Of a DNA stretch of 64,000 nt, positions 12,690 to 24,781 are shown one piece after another (position 1 is the stretch's first letter; every line of letters starts with the position of its first letter). Below the pieces are notes generated by a model that worked only from the letters and a program-made list of their open reading frames with translations, searched no databases and had not been told where the DNA came from. The position numbers were made by a program, and so were the translations under genes. Origin of the DNA: Phoenix dactylifera (Eukaryota; Streptophyta; Magnoliopsida; Arecales; Arecaceae); assembly GCF_009389715.1 (NCBI RefSeq), contig NC_052399.1, positions 27,723,146 to 27,787,145 on the forward strand, in the 5' to 3' direction.

Positions 12690-13215
12690 ACTCTCATCCC
12701 AACCTATATATTTACCTGTCAAATCTATGTTGCATGGCTACCCCCTCCCCTGGGTGTTCTAAAAGTAATCTTTCATGGATCTGTGTCTCATGACAGTGCA
12801 GCTGCAGGTTTTGTCATCAGAGATCACAATAGTAGATTGATATATGGCCAGGGGAAGCATTTATTTACATATCTTCCGTTTTATATGCACAATTAATAGC
12901 GGCATGGGCTGATCTTGGGATTGATATTCTACAATATAGAGCTCAGCAAGTAGGGTTAGAAGGTGATTCTGCAACTGTAATTCAGTGGTTAACTTCTCCA
13001 GCAACATGCAGCTATGTTGATCACCCTCAAGATCTCGTCTGCTGGAAGCAAAATTTGATGGTCTTTAAGGTGACCTACATTTACTGCAAGGAAAACTAAG
13101 CAGCAGATTAGGTTGCATTTCATGCTTTGCAGAGAGCTTGCTGTTTCTCATATCGTACATGCCTCCCTCCATTGTTGATCCCCTCTATATATCAACAAAA
13201 AAAAAGAAAAAAAGA
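12690..13215 (+). mobile_element. LINE (L1-type) 3' end with RNase H domain
   Basis: The translation resembles the C-terminal RNase H-like domain of plant L1 ORF2: WLPPPLGVLKV, FHGSV, AAGFVIRDH, then after a frame change GLEGDSATVIQWL. It ends with ADxVAFHALQ and the usual CLPPLLIPSIYQ tail before an A-rich stretch at 13195-13220. Only the last ~500 bp of the element are present and the frame is broken, so this is a dead 5'-truncated copy. Confidence 0.75.
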
Positions 13216-13225
13216 AAAAAAAAGC

Positions 13226-13388
13226 TCGGGTTGTGTCATTTGTGCAAAAGTGATCGATCTCTTTTCGCGACATCAACCATTAATCGATCTTTTATCCATC
13301 CATCTATATAGATCTCAAAGTAGTGATCTAACAGTCGTTGACCGTTGAAGGATAGTGAATCCTTCTTTGGCGCGAAAGAGACAACACC
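13226..13388. mobile_element. MITE of the GGTTGTATCTTT family
   Basis: Begins GGGTTGTGTCATTTGTGC and ends with GCGCGAAAGAGACAAC followed by CCC, an imperfect inverted terminus. The interior carries CGCGACATCAACCATTAATCG, the subterminal box shared with other members at 16426, 17327 and 31855. No target-site duplication was resolved. Confidence 0.55.
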
Positions 13389-13528
13389 CCAAAAAAGACA
13401 ACTCGTGGTTCAACCTCATCTCGTAGGTCGTCCTGTTCCCTTAGTTACGTTAATCCCCTTACGGCACTTGGCGTGCGACTTAGCTTCACCCCTTAGAAGA
13501 AACATCAACAAATCAATGATATGGATAT

Positions 13529-14120
13529 TGTTGCGGGGTTTTTTGGGCCTCGATAATAGCACAGTCCCAACCGAGCCGAGCAGAGAAAGCAACTGCGTTC
13601 TACACGAGGTATTGTCCGCTCTGGGGTACCCGATACTGGGTCGGGAACCACCCCTTACGGTTTTGTCCCGCAAAAGAACCCTCGTGAGGAAAGGCTTTTA
13701 ATCTCCCCATTATAAGGTACAGACCTTTCCGCTAAACGGTCAGTATGGGACTAAATTCGAGCCCTCCCACAACACAGCCCCCTCAGCGGGAAGGTCCTGG
13801 GCCGGACATAAACCGGCATAGCCCCCAGGCTTGAGAGGGGGGTGGGGGAGGGTACCCCTATCTGGCGCGCCATCTGTTGCGGGATTTTTTGGGCTTCAGC
13901 AACAACACAGTCCCAACCGAGCCGAGCAGAGAAAGCGACTGCGTCCCCCACGAGGTATTGTCCGCTCTGGAGCGCCCGATACTGGGTCGAGAGCCACTCC
14001 TCATGGTTTTGTCCCGCAAAAGGGCCCTCGTGAAGAAAGGTTTTTAACCTCCCCATTATAAGGTACAGATCTTTCCGCTGAACGGTCGGTATGGGACTAA
14101 ATTCGGGCCCTCCCACAACA
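13529..14120 (-). mobile_element. TRIM (short LTR) element, 592 bp
   Basis: Two direct repeats of 246 bp (13529-13774 and 13875-14120) start TGTTGCGGG and end CCCACAACA, enclosing only 100 bp. The polypurine-like stretch next to the left repeat (CCCCCT on the + strand) and the TGGCGCGCC box beside the right repeat suggest minus orientation. By hand count the LTRs differ at about 28 positions, nearly all C/T or G/A, as expected of an old methylated element. The flanking 5-mers GATAT and TATAT are a near match for a target duplication. Non-coding fossil; both ends look whole. Confidence 0.85.
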
Positions 14121-14690
14121 TATATTAACACGAGAATTCAAAGAGATACTAGTTTAAATTATTGTCGCTATTATTGTCAACAAAAAACAACGATTCAAAC
14201 CTTGATTGGGTTTTCAATCTACAAATATAAAAAAATAATTCTTGCATCTATTCTCATACTCAAAAAAATCTTTGCATGCAATCTATATATTTAAATATGA
14301 CAATACTATGCGCACCCTTGAATTCAGGGGTTTCAAAAATATAAATTTTCTTGGATTGAGCTGACTTTGGCAAGATCACACAAGACATTCTATGGCCATG
14401 GCTTAAATCATTCTTAATATTTTTTAATAATTTTTAAGAAAAAGAAAGGGTTATTCTCCACCAAGAGAAAAGATGGGATTTGAACAAATGTTTTTGGGTA
14501 TCATATTCGCCGCTAGTGACTTTTTTCCCTTAAACTATTTGGACCAATAACTATTTTTCAAACCTAAACTATACTTATCAGCCTGAAAAACAGATCGAAT
14601 TAGACCTAATTATATTGTGCATTCCTAGTTGCAAACATGTTATTCTTACTAAGAATCTCATATCATGTGTTCCAATAATGCAGGATTACA
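14121..14690. other. Intergenic, no gene recognised
   Basis: AT-rich, with no coding or repeat structure that I can support. Confidence 0.5.
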
Positions 14691-15640
14691 AATATCCAAG
14701 AGAAAGTGGTGTAACCTTGGAATGGCAGGTTCATGACGATCATTGCAGCTCCGCCGGCGGCATAGACTACTACCTCTCCTTTTTCGGTATCCTTTATTGC
14801 ACCGCTCCAGCATAACACCACCTTTCCATAAACGTCGATATAATCCAACGAGCCTTTCAGACAGTAGGAGGCATTTAGATCCCCATACATGCCGGGGTAC
14901 ACCGGGGGCAACAAGGTGGTGGAATCGAAAGAGCTGGGCCGGAAGGCGGATTCTCCCTCGAATTCCATCCCATTTCCAAGCTCCCCCATCGCTCGAATTC
15001 TTCTATCCGTCGAGCTCGCGCCTACCGCGCGGGAACCCAAGGGGCGTCATGGTTGACGGTATTGATCTCCGGGCCATCGTTGCCGGCAGCCGCACAAGGG
15101 AAGATCGATCCCCTTCTCAACAGCAGCCAGCGAGCCGATGGCGACGGGGTCCTGATAGAATGTGGCATTGGGGGCACCATTGATGGACATCGAGAGCACA
15201 TCGACTCCGTCCTTGATGGCTTGATCTATAGCGGCATATATGTCGCTGCCGGAGCAACCGTCGTGGAAGCACACCTTGTAGATGGCCAGGTGAGCTTTCG
15301 GAGCCATTCCGGAGGCGACGCCCTTCGCCATTCCGAGGACCTCAGCATCGTCGACGAAGCGTCCCGCGGCCGTGCTGGCCACGTGAGTGCCATGTCCATC
15401 ATCGTCGGTCGCCGGGGCTCTCGTCCCATTTTGGAACCCCATTGCACCGATGATCTTGTTGTTGCAAGCGAATCCGCCGGACCGGCACCGTCCCCTCCTT
15501 ATAGGTTCGGACTTGGCCAGGACCGACTCCTTGGTCGTCGGCTATGCGCAGAATTTGGCCGTGACTGCTAATAGTATCGGGGTTGGACGATAATAAGGGA
15601 GAGGCTAAGAGGAAGAGCATGAGGTAGTGGTCCTCCATTA
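14690..15640 (-). pseudogene. Subtilisin-like serine protease (S8) pseudogene
   Basis: Plant subtilases are secreted serine proteases. The minus strand starts with a hydrophobic, signal-like MEDHYLMLFLLASPLL at 15638. There is no inhibitor propeptide and no Asp-motif region. It then shows CNNKII and MGFQNG in different frames, the catalytic His block DDDGHGTHVASTAAG, VLSMSING and DPVAIGSLAAVEKG. After a frame change the CAAGNDGP equivalent is scrambled. A later block DYIDVYGKVVLCWSG and AAMIVMNLP matches the PA-domain region. The GTSMA catalytic-Ser region is absent. With several frame changes and both the propeptide and C-terminal half missing, it cannot encode a protease. Confidence 0.85.
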
Positions 15641-15644
15641 ATGG

Positions 15645-16425
15645 ATGGATCGAAATGGATGGAGAGCAAGCAGGTGGAGGAGGATGATCAAATCATGACT
15701 TCCTAACAACAAATTTCATGGATAAATAGGCGATAGGAACTCATTTTTAAATGCTACATGCTTTTCTTTTGAGCAATGAATAATTGTCATCTGTGTTGGT
15801 TAGCTAATTGAGACAAAGTAGGAAACTTCGCCTGCATTAAAATATGCACACATGACGTCCACAAAGCAATCATACAGTAGGCAGCTTGTAAAGACGACAA
15901 TAATGGAAGAGTTAATGATATCATAACGAAAATAAGAGCCATATAATCCTTGTCGCAAACTTTAAGTACTCACCTGATCAACTTCCCACGCTGAAATATG
16001 AGAGACATTATTCTGGGTTTTGAAACCTGCCGCTGCTGTATCCAGTGAAACACGTTTGTTTTCATGGAACTTGGTTGCGTGGGCCAAGCCAGGTCTACAC
16101 CAATACGGATTTAGAGGAGGATGGATTTGGTTTCTTGTACGCCTGAAATCATAAGATGAGGACATTCTTCCTCCATCTGTCCTTTAAAACATATCGACTA
16201 CCTAGTATACTTTTAGCAAAACATATATCAAAGTGATCTCAAAAGACAAAAAAGCTTTTGATCACCTTTATTACGAAAAAAATACCCAAAATGGTTGGGG
16301 ACAAGCGGGTCTATTAGTTTCAGGTCCATGATATCCTAAGGCATTATATCAATTTATCATAGAACTGCCGACCACTGTAGCAACACATCTCTCACCCACC
16401 ACCCTAGCATAAATTGTGTCTTTCT
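15645..16425. other. Intergenic, no gene recognised
   Basis: No conserved frame, repeat or RNA gene was recognised. Confidence 0.5.
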
Positions 16426-16599
16426 GATTGTATCTTTTGCAAGAAATAATGATTCATCTTCTTTTGTGACGTCAACCATTGGATCGCGTGATGGCTACAT
16501 CAAGATCCATGCAGATGGATGAAAGAAAAGTTTGAAATGTTTGGAGATCAGTGGTTGACGATGCGAAAAAAAAGGTCAATCATGCTTCTATACAACCCC
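16426..16599. mobile_element. MITE of the GGTTGTATCTTT family
   Basis: Starts GATTGTATCTTTTGC, carries the family box TTCTTTTGTGACGTCAACC and ends TATACAACCCC. The ends are imperfect inverted copies. Non-coding. Confidence 0.55.
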
Positions 16600-17326
16600 A
16601 ACCTAACTATTCAAATGGTGGTAGGAGGTTTTTGGCTAACCCATACTTAGAAGGATATAGGACTGAAATTTGTACTCATACCTACTTTATTATTCAGAAA
16701 AATAGCAGGAAGCGGGTAATTCTATTCCATTAATATATAAGAAGCTAAAGCTAGTCACGGTCCTCATTTGATGATGGATTCTTAAACAGGTTCTAATAGA
16801 TAATTCCAATCCCTGATTTAACTACCAAAAAAAAAAAGGGAAAATAGAATCTCTGATTACATGGATACATGATCTCTACCTTCACAGGTAGAGGGGGAAA
16901 GGGAGAAAATGTATCTCCACCATACCCACATAAACTACTGTTTGGTCGATTTACTCATTTTATAGTTGTCCAAATCAATGCTACACATAATGATCTAAAT
17001 CAAGTAGAAAAAGAAAAAGAAAGAGCATCATACCAAACCCATTATTTAAAAGGTGCCGATTGCTAAATGGTCATGGCAGCATAAACAAGGTAGCTTTGCT
17101 CCAATTTCAAATTAGGCCTAACCTAAAGCAGCTATTGGCTGGCATTTGGGCGGCCAACTTGCTCACAGATTAAGTTTATGTCTAGGTTGACTTCATCTTA
17201 TAAGTTTTGTGTCCATGATTCTCAGCTAATTTGGGTCAAAACCTCATCTTTCACTGCCGTCTCTTCACCATACCCTTTGGAGATGATCGCACCTCAGCTT
17301 TAACTCCAGCCTTGGGTCAATGGGCA
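16600..17326. other. Intergenic, no gene recognised
   Basis: AT-rich, with nothing beyond short frames. Confidence 0.5.
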
Positions 17327-17480
17327 GGGGTTGTATCTTTTACGCGAAAGAATAATAAAGTAGTTGGCTTTGAGATTTGTGCAGGCTGATGAACAAGAGT
17401 TGAGTGCTTCAAGAGTTGTGTAGAATGCGATCTAACAGAGAAAGAAGATCAATCATTCATCCGTGCGAAAGATACAACCC
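17327..17480. mobile_element. MITE of the GGTTGTATCTTT family, cleanest copy
   Basis: The ends GGGTTGTATCTTT (left) and AAAGATACAACCC (right) are perfect inverted repeats over 13 bp, extended imperfectly by GCGAAAGAA-type sequence. The element is ~153 bp and non-coding. No target duplication can be named with confidence. Confidence 0.75.
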
Positions 17481-17750
17481 AAACCCTGCGTCAACTGTCT
17501 CCTTTTCTTTTGTATAAAAAAAAAAAACAGATGACACCCGATAAAGATCCTCCAATCCGTTTTGCCCAGCTTTTGTATAAGTTTTTTTGTTTTACAAAAA
17601 AAATCCTATTTGTGCTGAGACTCATTGATTGTGAGGATGCATGATAGATGTACAATTACCAATGCCATTGGTTGTGCTGACCCATTCGGCCCAAAACTTC
17701 AGCTTTCAATGAAGTGGTCGTGGGTTCAATTGCTGACGAGTCCAAACTTA

Positions 17751-18225
17751 GCATTTGTTTGGTTCGTGAATTTTTTTTTATTAGAATATTTTTTTTAAAA
17801 AAATTGATTCCTAAGAATATGATGCTTTGAAAAATAATTTTGGCATATCTAGTTAAATGTGACAAAGTAGTCATTCCAGGTGGCTTATGTTTGGTCGAGC
17901 ATCTACTTTTCTAAAAAAGTTGTATAAAATATCTATTATACCCTTAATAAAGAAAAAGATCTTACTTATAGATTTTGATGGTGTAAGGATAGTTTTAGAG
18001 ATAAAAAATTATCCCAATTTCTAACTAGTAGGAAAGCAGCTTTTCCATATCCCTCATAAATTTTTCTTTTTCATAAAACATAAAAATCTTATTCCCATAA
18101 AAATGTTACTTTCTTGCTGCTTTTCCATCTCTTTTTTTTTGAAAACTCCAACAAAACAAAATACCTTTCTTCATTTTTTTCTATTGACCACATTTTTCTC
18201 CCTTCTTCTCTCGCGAACCAAATAA
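17751..18225. mobile_element. Possible hAT-like MITE
   Basis: The left end reads TTTGTTTGGTTCGTGAA and the right end CGCGAACCAAATAAG, an imperfect inverted pair around an AT-rich, non-coding interior. I could not fix an 8-bp target duplication, so the boundaries are approximate. Confidence 0.45.
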
Positions 18226-21100
18226 GTCTTTGAAATTTAAAGGCCCTGTGGAAAATGATCTTGGTCTGATTAGAGCCCAGCAGCCGGACTAGAAACTTTG
18301 ACTAGTTAGCTTTGGTCTAGATCTAGACCAGGCTTCAGCTTAAAACGCCATTCCCTTCTTCCCTACATCAAGATCAGGTCTATATGCAAAAGTGCTACTT
18401 ATGCACAAATGGTGGGCAAATCCTGAGATTTTAGTTGATACCAGTTTCAATTATCTCAGGAAAAAATGTTTCGTCGCAGCAATCAAATGATCACTGACCA
18501 AAAACAGAGCCGCAACTCATTCCAAAAACAAACAAAAAGAAGGAGGCTTCATTCGCCATTTGTATTCGTAACTAAATGAAATAAACTATTTTACCCAAAA
18601 AAAAGAAATAAAATTATTAGTTCTATTTGGATAGAAGAATTTTTCCATGGCATGCTCCACTCCACAGCCATGAAAATCATTGGTTGAGCATCGTTAACAG
18701 CCGAACCTTGAAGAAACGTGGCTAACCATAATAAACGTACATTAGATTGCAATGCGCCAATGTTGTTAACTTCAAATTCCCTGTGATTGACTTTTGCTAA
18801 ATATCATAATAGGATTCATAATCAAAAACTAAGTCTTACCATAAACATATCGAAAATATCCTGTATTCTAATTTTTAATCATTTTCAAAGATAAGCAATG
18901 TTATAATGACACTAGCAAATGTTTGTGTTAGTAACTAGCTTTTCATCGCTCTGTGATCACTAGGCCAAAGCACACAATGTGCATGTGGCATGTTGGAGCA
19001 TAAGAATCTATAGATAACTTTTGGGTGGAACCATATGAATAATTGCTTAGCATGTATAGAATTTTGATAAATAATTGTAATAATTTGAAAATTTTGAAAT
19101 ATTTTTTTATACCCTTTTAGCCTTTTTTTTCTTTAAAATATTTTGAAAGAGAGAATATAGAAATTGTATTTGGTGAAAAAAAAGGATCGCTAATGATCAA
19201 CTAGCTACCACTTATCCATTTCTTTCATGGAGTTTATCTCATGTTGTAAGAATTTTGTAATACTCTATGAGTAAATAAGCAATATATTCTTCATTACATA
19301 AATTATCTTAAACCCGTTAGGAATTAATTCATTAGGAATATTAATTACTATTCTCCTTTCATGAATCAACGAATCATACAATGATAGCTATTAGCATGCT
19401 CAAGGGAATCTTGTCTTATTGCTACATATGGTTTTTAATAAAAGGTAAATATCTTTAGCTCACAATCTGACTGTTCTTAAGATCCATAGTATAATTAATT
19501 CAGCTCGAGGTCATCTGGTTTAGTGTTAACATAAATTTCTTCTTTGCACGAGCACATGATGACTTATTCTTTTAGCACCCAAAAAGAACAATACTAATAT
19601 ATCGAATTCCACACCCAAATTGATCTCATATTACTAGTTATATGAGGTCCACAAATCCCAGCGTAAGAAGAAGAGAGAAGAGTCTCATCAAGAATGTTAA
19701 ATATCTAGAAGATTAGAAGTTGGACCACAGGATACCAAAATCATGTGGCTCATCGCAGCCTGCGTTTAAAGACCATGAATATATAGAATCGGGTGTAACT
19801 AAGATTAGGTTCTCTGCAGTGCATGATTTGCACCATAGAGTATGGTATTATTGTAGATAGCTGCCACATCATCCATCTCGAAGATGTGCACCCCAGGGCA
19901 TCCAAACTTGGTTCTATATGCTTTTATGAGAGGAGAGAAGACCCCAACCAACTAGACCTTTTTGGATGTGGACTCTTTGGAAGGTTTTAATTGTTTCTAT
20001 CATCCTGTGTATGAAAGCTATTAATATGCTAGCCGAGCAGTCTCTTGTCAAAGTCGCTCAATTTGGAACAAGCGGATTGGTCTTTGTCAACTCAAAGAAC
20101 CTATGAGGGTTTCCTATCAATAAATTAAGACCTCCGGGGTTGGCCAATTAGATGCCTTGGAAGCTTATCCAAAAAATCCTGCATAAAACCAAAAAAATTA
20201 TTAGGTGGACCATATGCACCATAGATGTAGGATAAAATCATCCTAGTGCATATTACTATTATACATTAAAAATATATTAAAAAAAAGAAGAAATGAGGAT
20301 TTATTTCATTCTAGGTCCATCGTGGATCGGATCTATATAATATTTTCTCGCGTAAAACCAACCAAGAGTTTTTGTCACTGGATGTATTCTGTGATTCCAC
20401 GTTACAGCACATAGCATCTGAATGCAGAGGTGAAATTCTTAAAATTACATGGAAGAGTTGATTTGAGGATAAAGTAATATGGCTAGCTTATATTTGTAGC
20501 ATATAATAAAGTAGATTAACCAACGTTCTATGTGCTAACAAAATATCTTTTATTAGAATGAGTAAAATTTGTTTTAAGATGTACGTTTGCTATGTACGTG
20601 GTCAAAAACGACAGCCTAGATTAAAATGACCTGCTAAGCTGTACCTGGTTACTTGTTTGATAGCAGGAACCGGGCCAATGGAGGATGGACATCTCTTCTT
20701 TCATTATTTGGTTGCTTAAACATATGCATTTTGTCCATCAACCAGGTCAATCATTTCATTAACAAGATTCAACACTTGGCTGCGAAATGGCAGGATTTGA
20801 TCATGATTCAGCTTGAAACAGACTTTATTTACGCTAATCTATTTTTTATCCACAAGTCAGAACTTGGGTCTGGATTGGTTCAACATCTATATCTGAACTC
20901 GTTTCGGTGAAGTCTATATGGATTTCATCAGTCTGAATTGGACCAGGGTAGTTGGCCATGATGGTCTCAAGTTTTTCTATTTTTTTTTCCTGTTATATTA
21001 TTTTGAACAGGTCAGACCTCTTGTGGTCCGTTAATATCTGGTTCAGGTTGTATCTTATGGATCCATTTTCTAACCAAATTAATGCTTGTCAACTTTTTCA
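18226..21100. other. Long AT-rich intergenic stretch
   Basis: No gene, RNA or ordered repeat is visible. The 85-residue frame at 20653-20910 has no recognisable feature. Confidence 0.55.
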
Positions 21101-21103
21101 TTT

Positions 21104-21292
21104 CAGAGAACATCGATGATCGATACCATGCTTCGTAGACGTGAACCACTAACCCAACCATATAGTTTTGAGGAAATATAATCTAACGTACCCGGGAGGA
21201 TGTTCTTTAAAAAATCAAAAAAAATGTCTTGTCTCCATGACAAAGTTTTCAAGTCCACATAAATCTGCTTTCAGCCACTGATCACAAGTCAC
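21104..21292 (+). repeat. Dispersed repeat, copy 1
   Basis: Diverged direct copy of 24290-24500. Shared blocks are AGAGAACATC, AACCACTAAC, TTGAGGAAATA, ATGTTCTTTAAAAA and AAGTCCACATAAATC followed by GCTTTCAGC. The element type is unknown. Confidence 0.65.
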
Positions 21293-21299
21293 ATCTCAG

Positions 21300-22930
21300 G
21301 ATACCAGCGGTAGTTAAAGTTTGAAGAATTCCTGAGATCAAGTTTATTTTAGATGGTCTCCAAAATAAAATATAACAAATATAAAAATTTAATTATTTTT
21401 AAAATAAATTTTTGATATTAATATTATAATATATTATTACTATATAAATTTCTAAAAAATATATGGATACCTATCATTGTAATAAAATAATATATTATTG
21501 TAAAATAATAAGACAATAAAGAACTAGAAAAGTAATGTGTCAGCAAAATATTTAAATGCAATATAACGATATAATTAGTATTTGTACTTTGACTTTTAAG
21601 TAAGATGATGATATAACAAAAATTAATAAAATATTAATATAAATTAATATTCTATGTGGGGTATAGTTAGAGTATTAATAAAAATATTTTTTATTACTAC
21701 CGGCATATATTGAGCAAATATAGTTATTAATAATGTCATTATTTTTTATATTAATTTAGTAGTATTAATGAAAAGTCTTTTTACTAATACGATTTAATAA
21801 GCTAATAAACTTCTTATTAATTATATTATTATATTTCGATAAAGAACTATATTAAATAAGCGCCTTACTTATTATACAACCTTGTGTGATACATGAGGTA
21901 TGATTTTTTTTTCTGTTTCTAATTATTTTAGAAATGCAATGTAATAATATGGTAGCTCATAATAAATATAAGACTTTAATAGCCAAGTTTTTGTTCCACA
22001 TAACAATAAATTTTAAAGATGTTTGAGCATATTAATATTAGAATAATTAATCTTTGTTGTACATTAAGTAATGGATTTTAATTATAGGGAAGAATACTAA
22101 TATCAGTCTATTAATATCTACATCTATCCAGTAAGTAGAGAGCTCCACACAATTTGAACCTCTATCTTAGATATATAAATAGAGAGAGAGATGAATAGCC
22201 AATAATCAAGTCATCCAAATACAACCTTGATTGAGATTTTGTTTCTTTAACATGCAACCTTGTAAGAAATATTGGGTACGGTAAACGGTTTGGCCCTCCA
22301 ATAATGCTTTCTTAGGCCGAACGATTCCAGCAATCCCCATCCGTTAACTCTTTCCAAATCATGACCGGTGTTTTTGTAAATATGTCAAGAAGAGCGTCAA
22401 TAACTATATTAATAATAAGAGTAAATTTCAAAGACTTCTCTATTTTTTTTTATACTTACACCCAATAATTTATAAAACCTACATTTATATCCCATTAAAT
22501 TAATAATATTAGTAAAATTATTTATGTTATATAAAAAATAAAAATTATTCTTAAGTAGAGAAAAGGATACAATCATTTTTTTATATTTTTTGGTGGATGT
22601 TATATTACTTAAGATTATTTTAATTATTTTTTTAAAAAAATTATATAGTATTTGAGTTCCATTAAAATTAACACTCTGACTAATATTTTATTAAGTTATA
22701 AATTATATTAAATAAAAATCAATGTTAAGGAATTAAATGTAAATTCTTTAAACTATTGGATGTAATTAATCCAAAGGGCGAGCAATTTTCACATCAATGT
22801 TGACACCAAATTGGATGGCGATATTTCAAATAGAGAGGAGGGACTTAAAGGATCATGATACGCATACAGACGGAAAGTAGGGCTGGGTAGGTCGTACGGG
22901 CAAAGGAAGAAGAAGACTGCGAAGATAGAT
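21300..22930. other. Very AT-rich intergenic, upstream of the CDT1-type gene
   Basis: Long runs of A/T with no coding signal. The last part probably contains distal promoter sequence of the gene at 23236. Confidence 0.5.
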
Positions 22931-22935
22931 AGAGA

Positions 22936-22984
22936 TAGAGAGAGAGAGAGAGAGAGAGAGGAGGGGGGGGGGGGGGGGGGGGGG
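22936..22984 (+). repeat. (GA)n tract followed by 22 uninterrupted G
   Basis: A GA microsatellite leads directly into G22 (22963-22984), about 250 bp before the CDT1-type start codon. Such a G-run can form quadruplexes, and it is also a place where sequencing or assembly may miscount. Confidence 0.9.
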
Positions 22985-23126
22985 ATTGAGAGGGAACCTT
23001 CCTTCCACTGGAAGCAAAAGCCTACGCCACTTTATTCCACACTTTATCTCTCTCCATAAAGGAGGGCCTCACGTCCGGTCCGGTGGGGGGCTATCCATCC
23101 TCTCTTGCTCTCTCTCTCTCTCTTTC

Positions 23127-23137
23127 TATATATATCC
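23127..23137 (+). promoter_or_regulatory. Probable TATA box of the CDT1-type gene
   Basis: CTATATATATCC lies about 105 bp before the start codon, inside a CT-rich stretch of the kind usual near plant transcription starts. Confidence 0.55.
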
Positions 23138-23235
23138 CTCTCTCTCATGAGCTCTTTTTTTTTTCTTTTAGAGACGAGGAGGAGATTGAGAAGAGACTTA
23201 GGAAGAAGAAGAGGAGGAGGAGAAACTGAGCGAAG

Positions 23236-24781
23236 ATGTACGCGCCGAGCTCGCAGGAGATGTCGTACTACGAGCACATCCAGAGGCGCCACGAGGAGAA
23301 GGGCTGCATCTATGCCTTGTATCTCTCTCTCTCTCTCTCGCTTTTTCGATTTTAGTTCTATCTTGGGCGGCGGCCACCGTCCGATGATCATCGGATGTTC
23401 CTTTTTTTTCAAAAAAAAATATTATGTAATTGCTAGGAATCAATTCCACACCTTGACATGGTGTATGGTGAAGATCTGCCGTCCGTCTAGCGGATAGGCA
23501 TGTATTGTTACATCGATCAGAGGGTGGAGATTGGTTAGGGTCGTCTTGGCGGAAATATGACACAACATAAGAATATCTTAAATAGGAAGAGGGGAAAAAA
23601 AAAAAAACCCGAAGGTCAATCTAAAACGTTCTTTTTTCCTCGTCTCTTTCTTAGTTTCCTGCAGTAATGACGCCCTGTATAATCATATCAAATAAACCAT
23701 CCTCAAGGATAATAAAATAAGCAAATATTGTTGTTATTTGAAAGCAAGAATAAAATAAGTGAGATTTGGTTTATATTGCTTCTTATTTCTTCCAACTTTT
23801 GGGCTAATCATGCATTTATCTGTAATTATGGCATTCGATTTTACCTTCTACGCAAGGCACTCACCTGGACACCATAATCCCAGCGTACCTCATCCATTTG
23901 GTAAGGCCCCACCTTCAAGTTTGAGTAGTTGGGGTAGGTTTTAATATCTTGTAGTCTTCATGGCTGCAGCTACCAGGATTTTTATTGGCTCTACGTGGTC
24001 ACAGTTAAGATGTCAGAACTCAGAACTAGATTGCCGTGAGACAAATTAACGAGAGTAGCGGAAATCCGCGTGAGGTTGGGTGGTTTCCCACTCGTTACAG
24101 TAACTAATGCAATGTGGTATTCTAAGTCAAAACGTATCAAACCCGGACAATATAGGCGGTTGTGATTTCGGTGCCCCTGTGACTTATCTCACTGATTCTA
24201 TGGTGATGCGGTTCATCTTGTGGTCAAAAGTTGGACCAAGATTAGGAGAATCATATGGCTGATAAGAGAATAGCCAGTTATTTGGTCTAGAGAACATCCA
24301 TATAACGCTTCATCGACGTAACCACTAACTCAGCTAAATTGTTTGAGGAAATAGCATACGTCTAGAAAAATAATATCTGACATGACAGGCAAAATGTTCT
24401 TTAAAAATAAATTAAAAAAAAAGTAATGTCGGAGAAAAATACTGTATGACAAAATTTTGAAGTCCACATAAATCCGCTTTCAGCTAATTAACACAAATTT
24501 TGAAGTTTGTCAAGATTACCAAACAGAATTCAAAACAAAAAACAATTGATGGTTGTCAAAAATAATCTAACTTATAACAATGTCTATAAAGTGCATGCCA
24601 TATTTTGTTATCATGTCATATTTTATTCCTTCCTGGTTTCCAAATTTCATGTATTTGGCTTATTGATTTAATCATGCTACACATCTAATTCCTTTGCAGC
24701 TTGTTCGCACTGTGCTGCTGCTTCTGCTGCTTCGAGACCTGCGAGTGCTGCCTAGACTGCCTCTGCTGCTGCTGCCAGTAA
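23236..24781 (+). CDS. CDT1: CYSTM-family small Cys-rich protein, CADMIUM TOLERANCE 1-like
   Basis: Two exons, 23236-23318 and 24700-24781, join through a GT-AG intron to give 54 residues. The protein starts [20 protein letters not shown], then EKGCIYAF, then a Cys-rich tail [14 protein letters not shown] followed by LDCLCCCCQ. This is the layout of the CYSTM (cysteine-rich transmembrane module) family and strongly resembles monocot CDT1 proteins, which lie at the plasma membrane or wall and give cadmium tolerance when expressed. Thirteen cysteines fall in the last 26 residues. The donor used is GCCTT|GTATCT, and reading through it would break the Cys tail. The gene looks intact. The metal role is inferred from the family. 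Confidence 0.88.
24290..24500 (+). repeat. Dispersed repeat, copy 2 (inside the CDT1-type intron)
   Basis: Diverged direct copy of 21104-21292, with the same order of shared blocks. It lies in the single intron of the CDT1-type gene. Confidence 0.65.

Noticed and set aside
13345-14131. Overlapping frames on both strands near 13.3-14.1 kb
   Set aside because: They are read across the TRIM LTRs, which are non-coding.
14743-15593. Plus-strand frames of 146 and 172 residues
   Set aside because: Shadows of the GC-rich minus-strand subtilase pseudogene.
17690-17740. tRNA-like GTGGTCGTGGGTTCAATTGC, possible tRNA or SINE
   Set aside because: Only a B-box-like stretch; no cloverleaf, A box or SINE tail could be matched.
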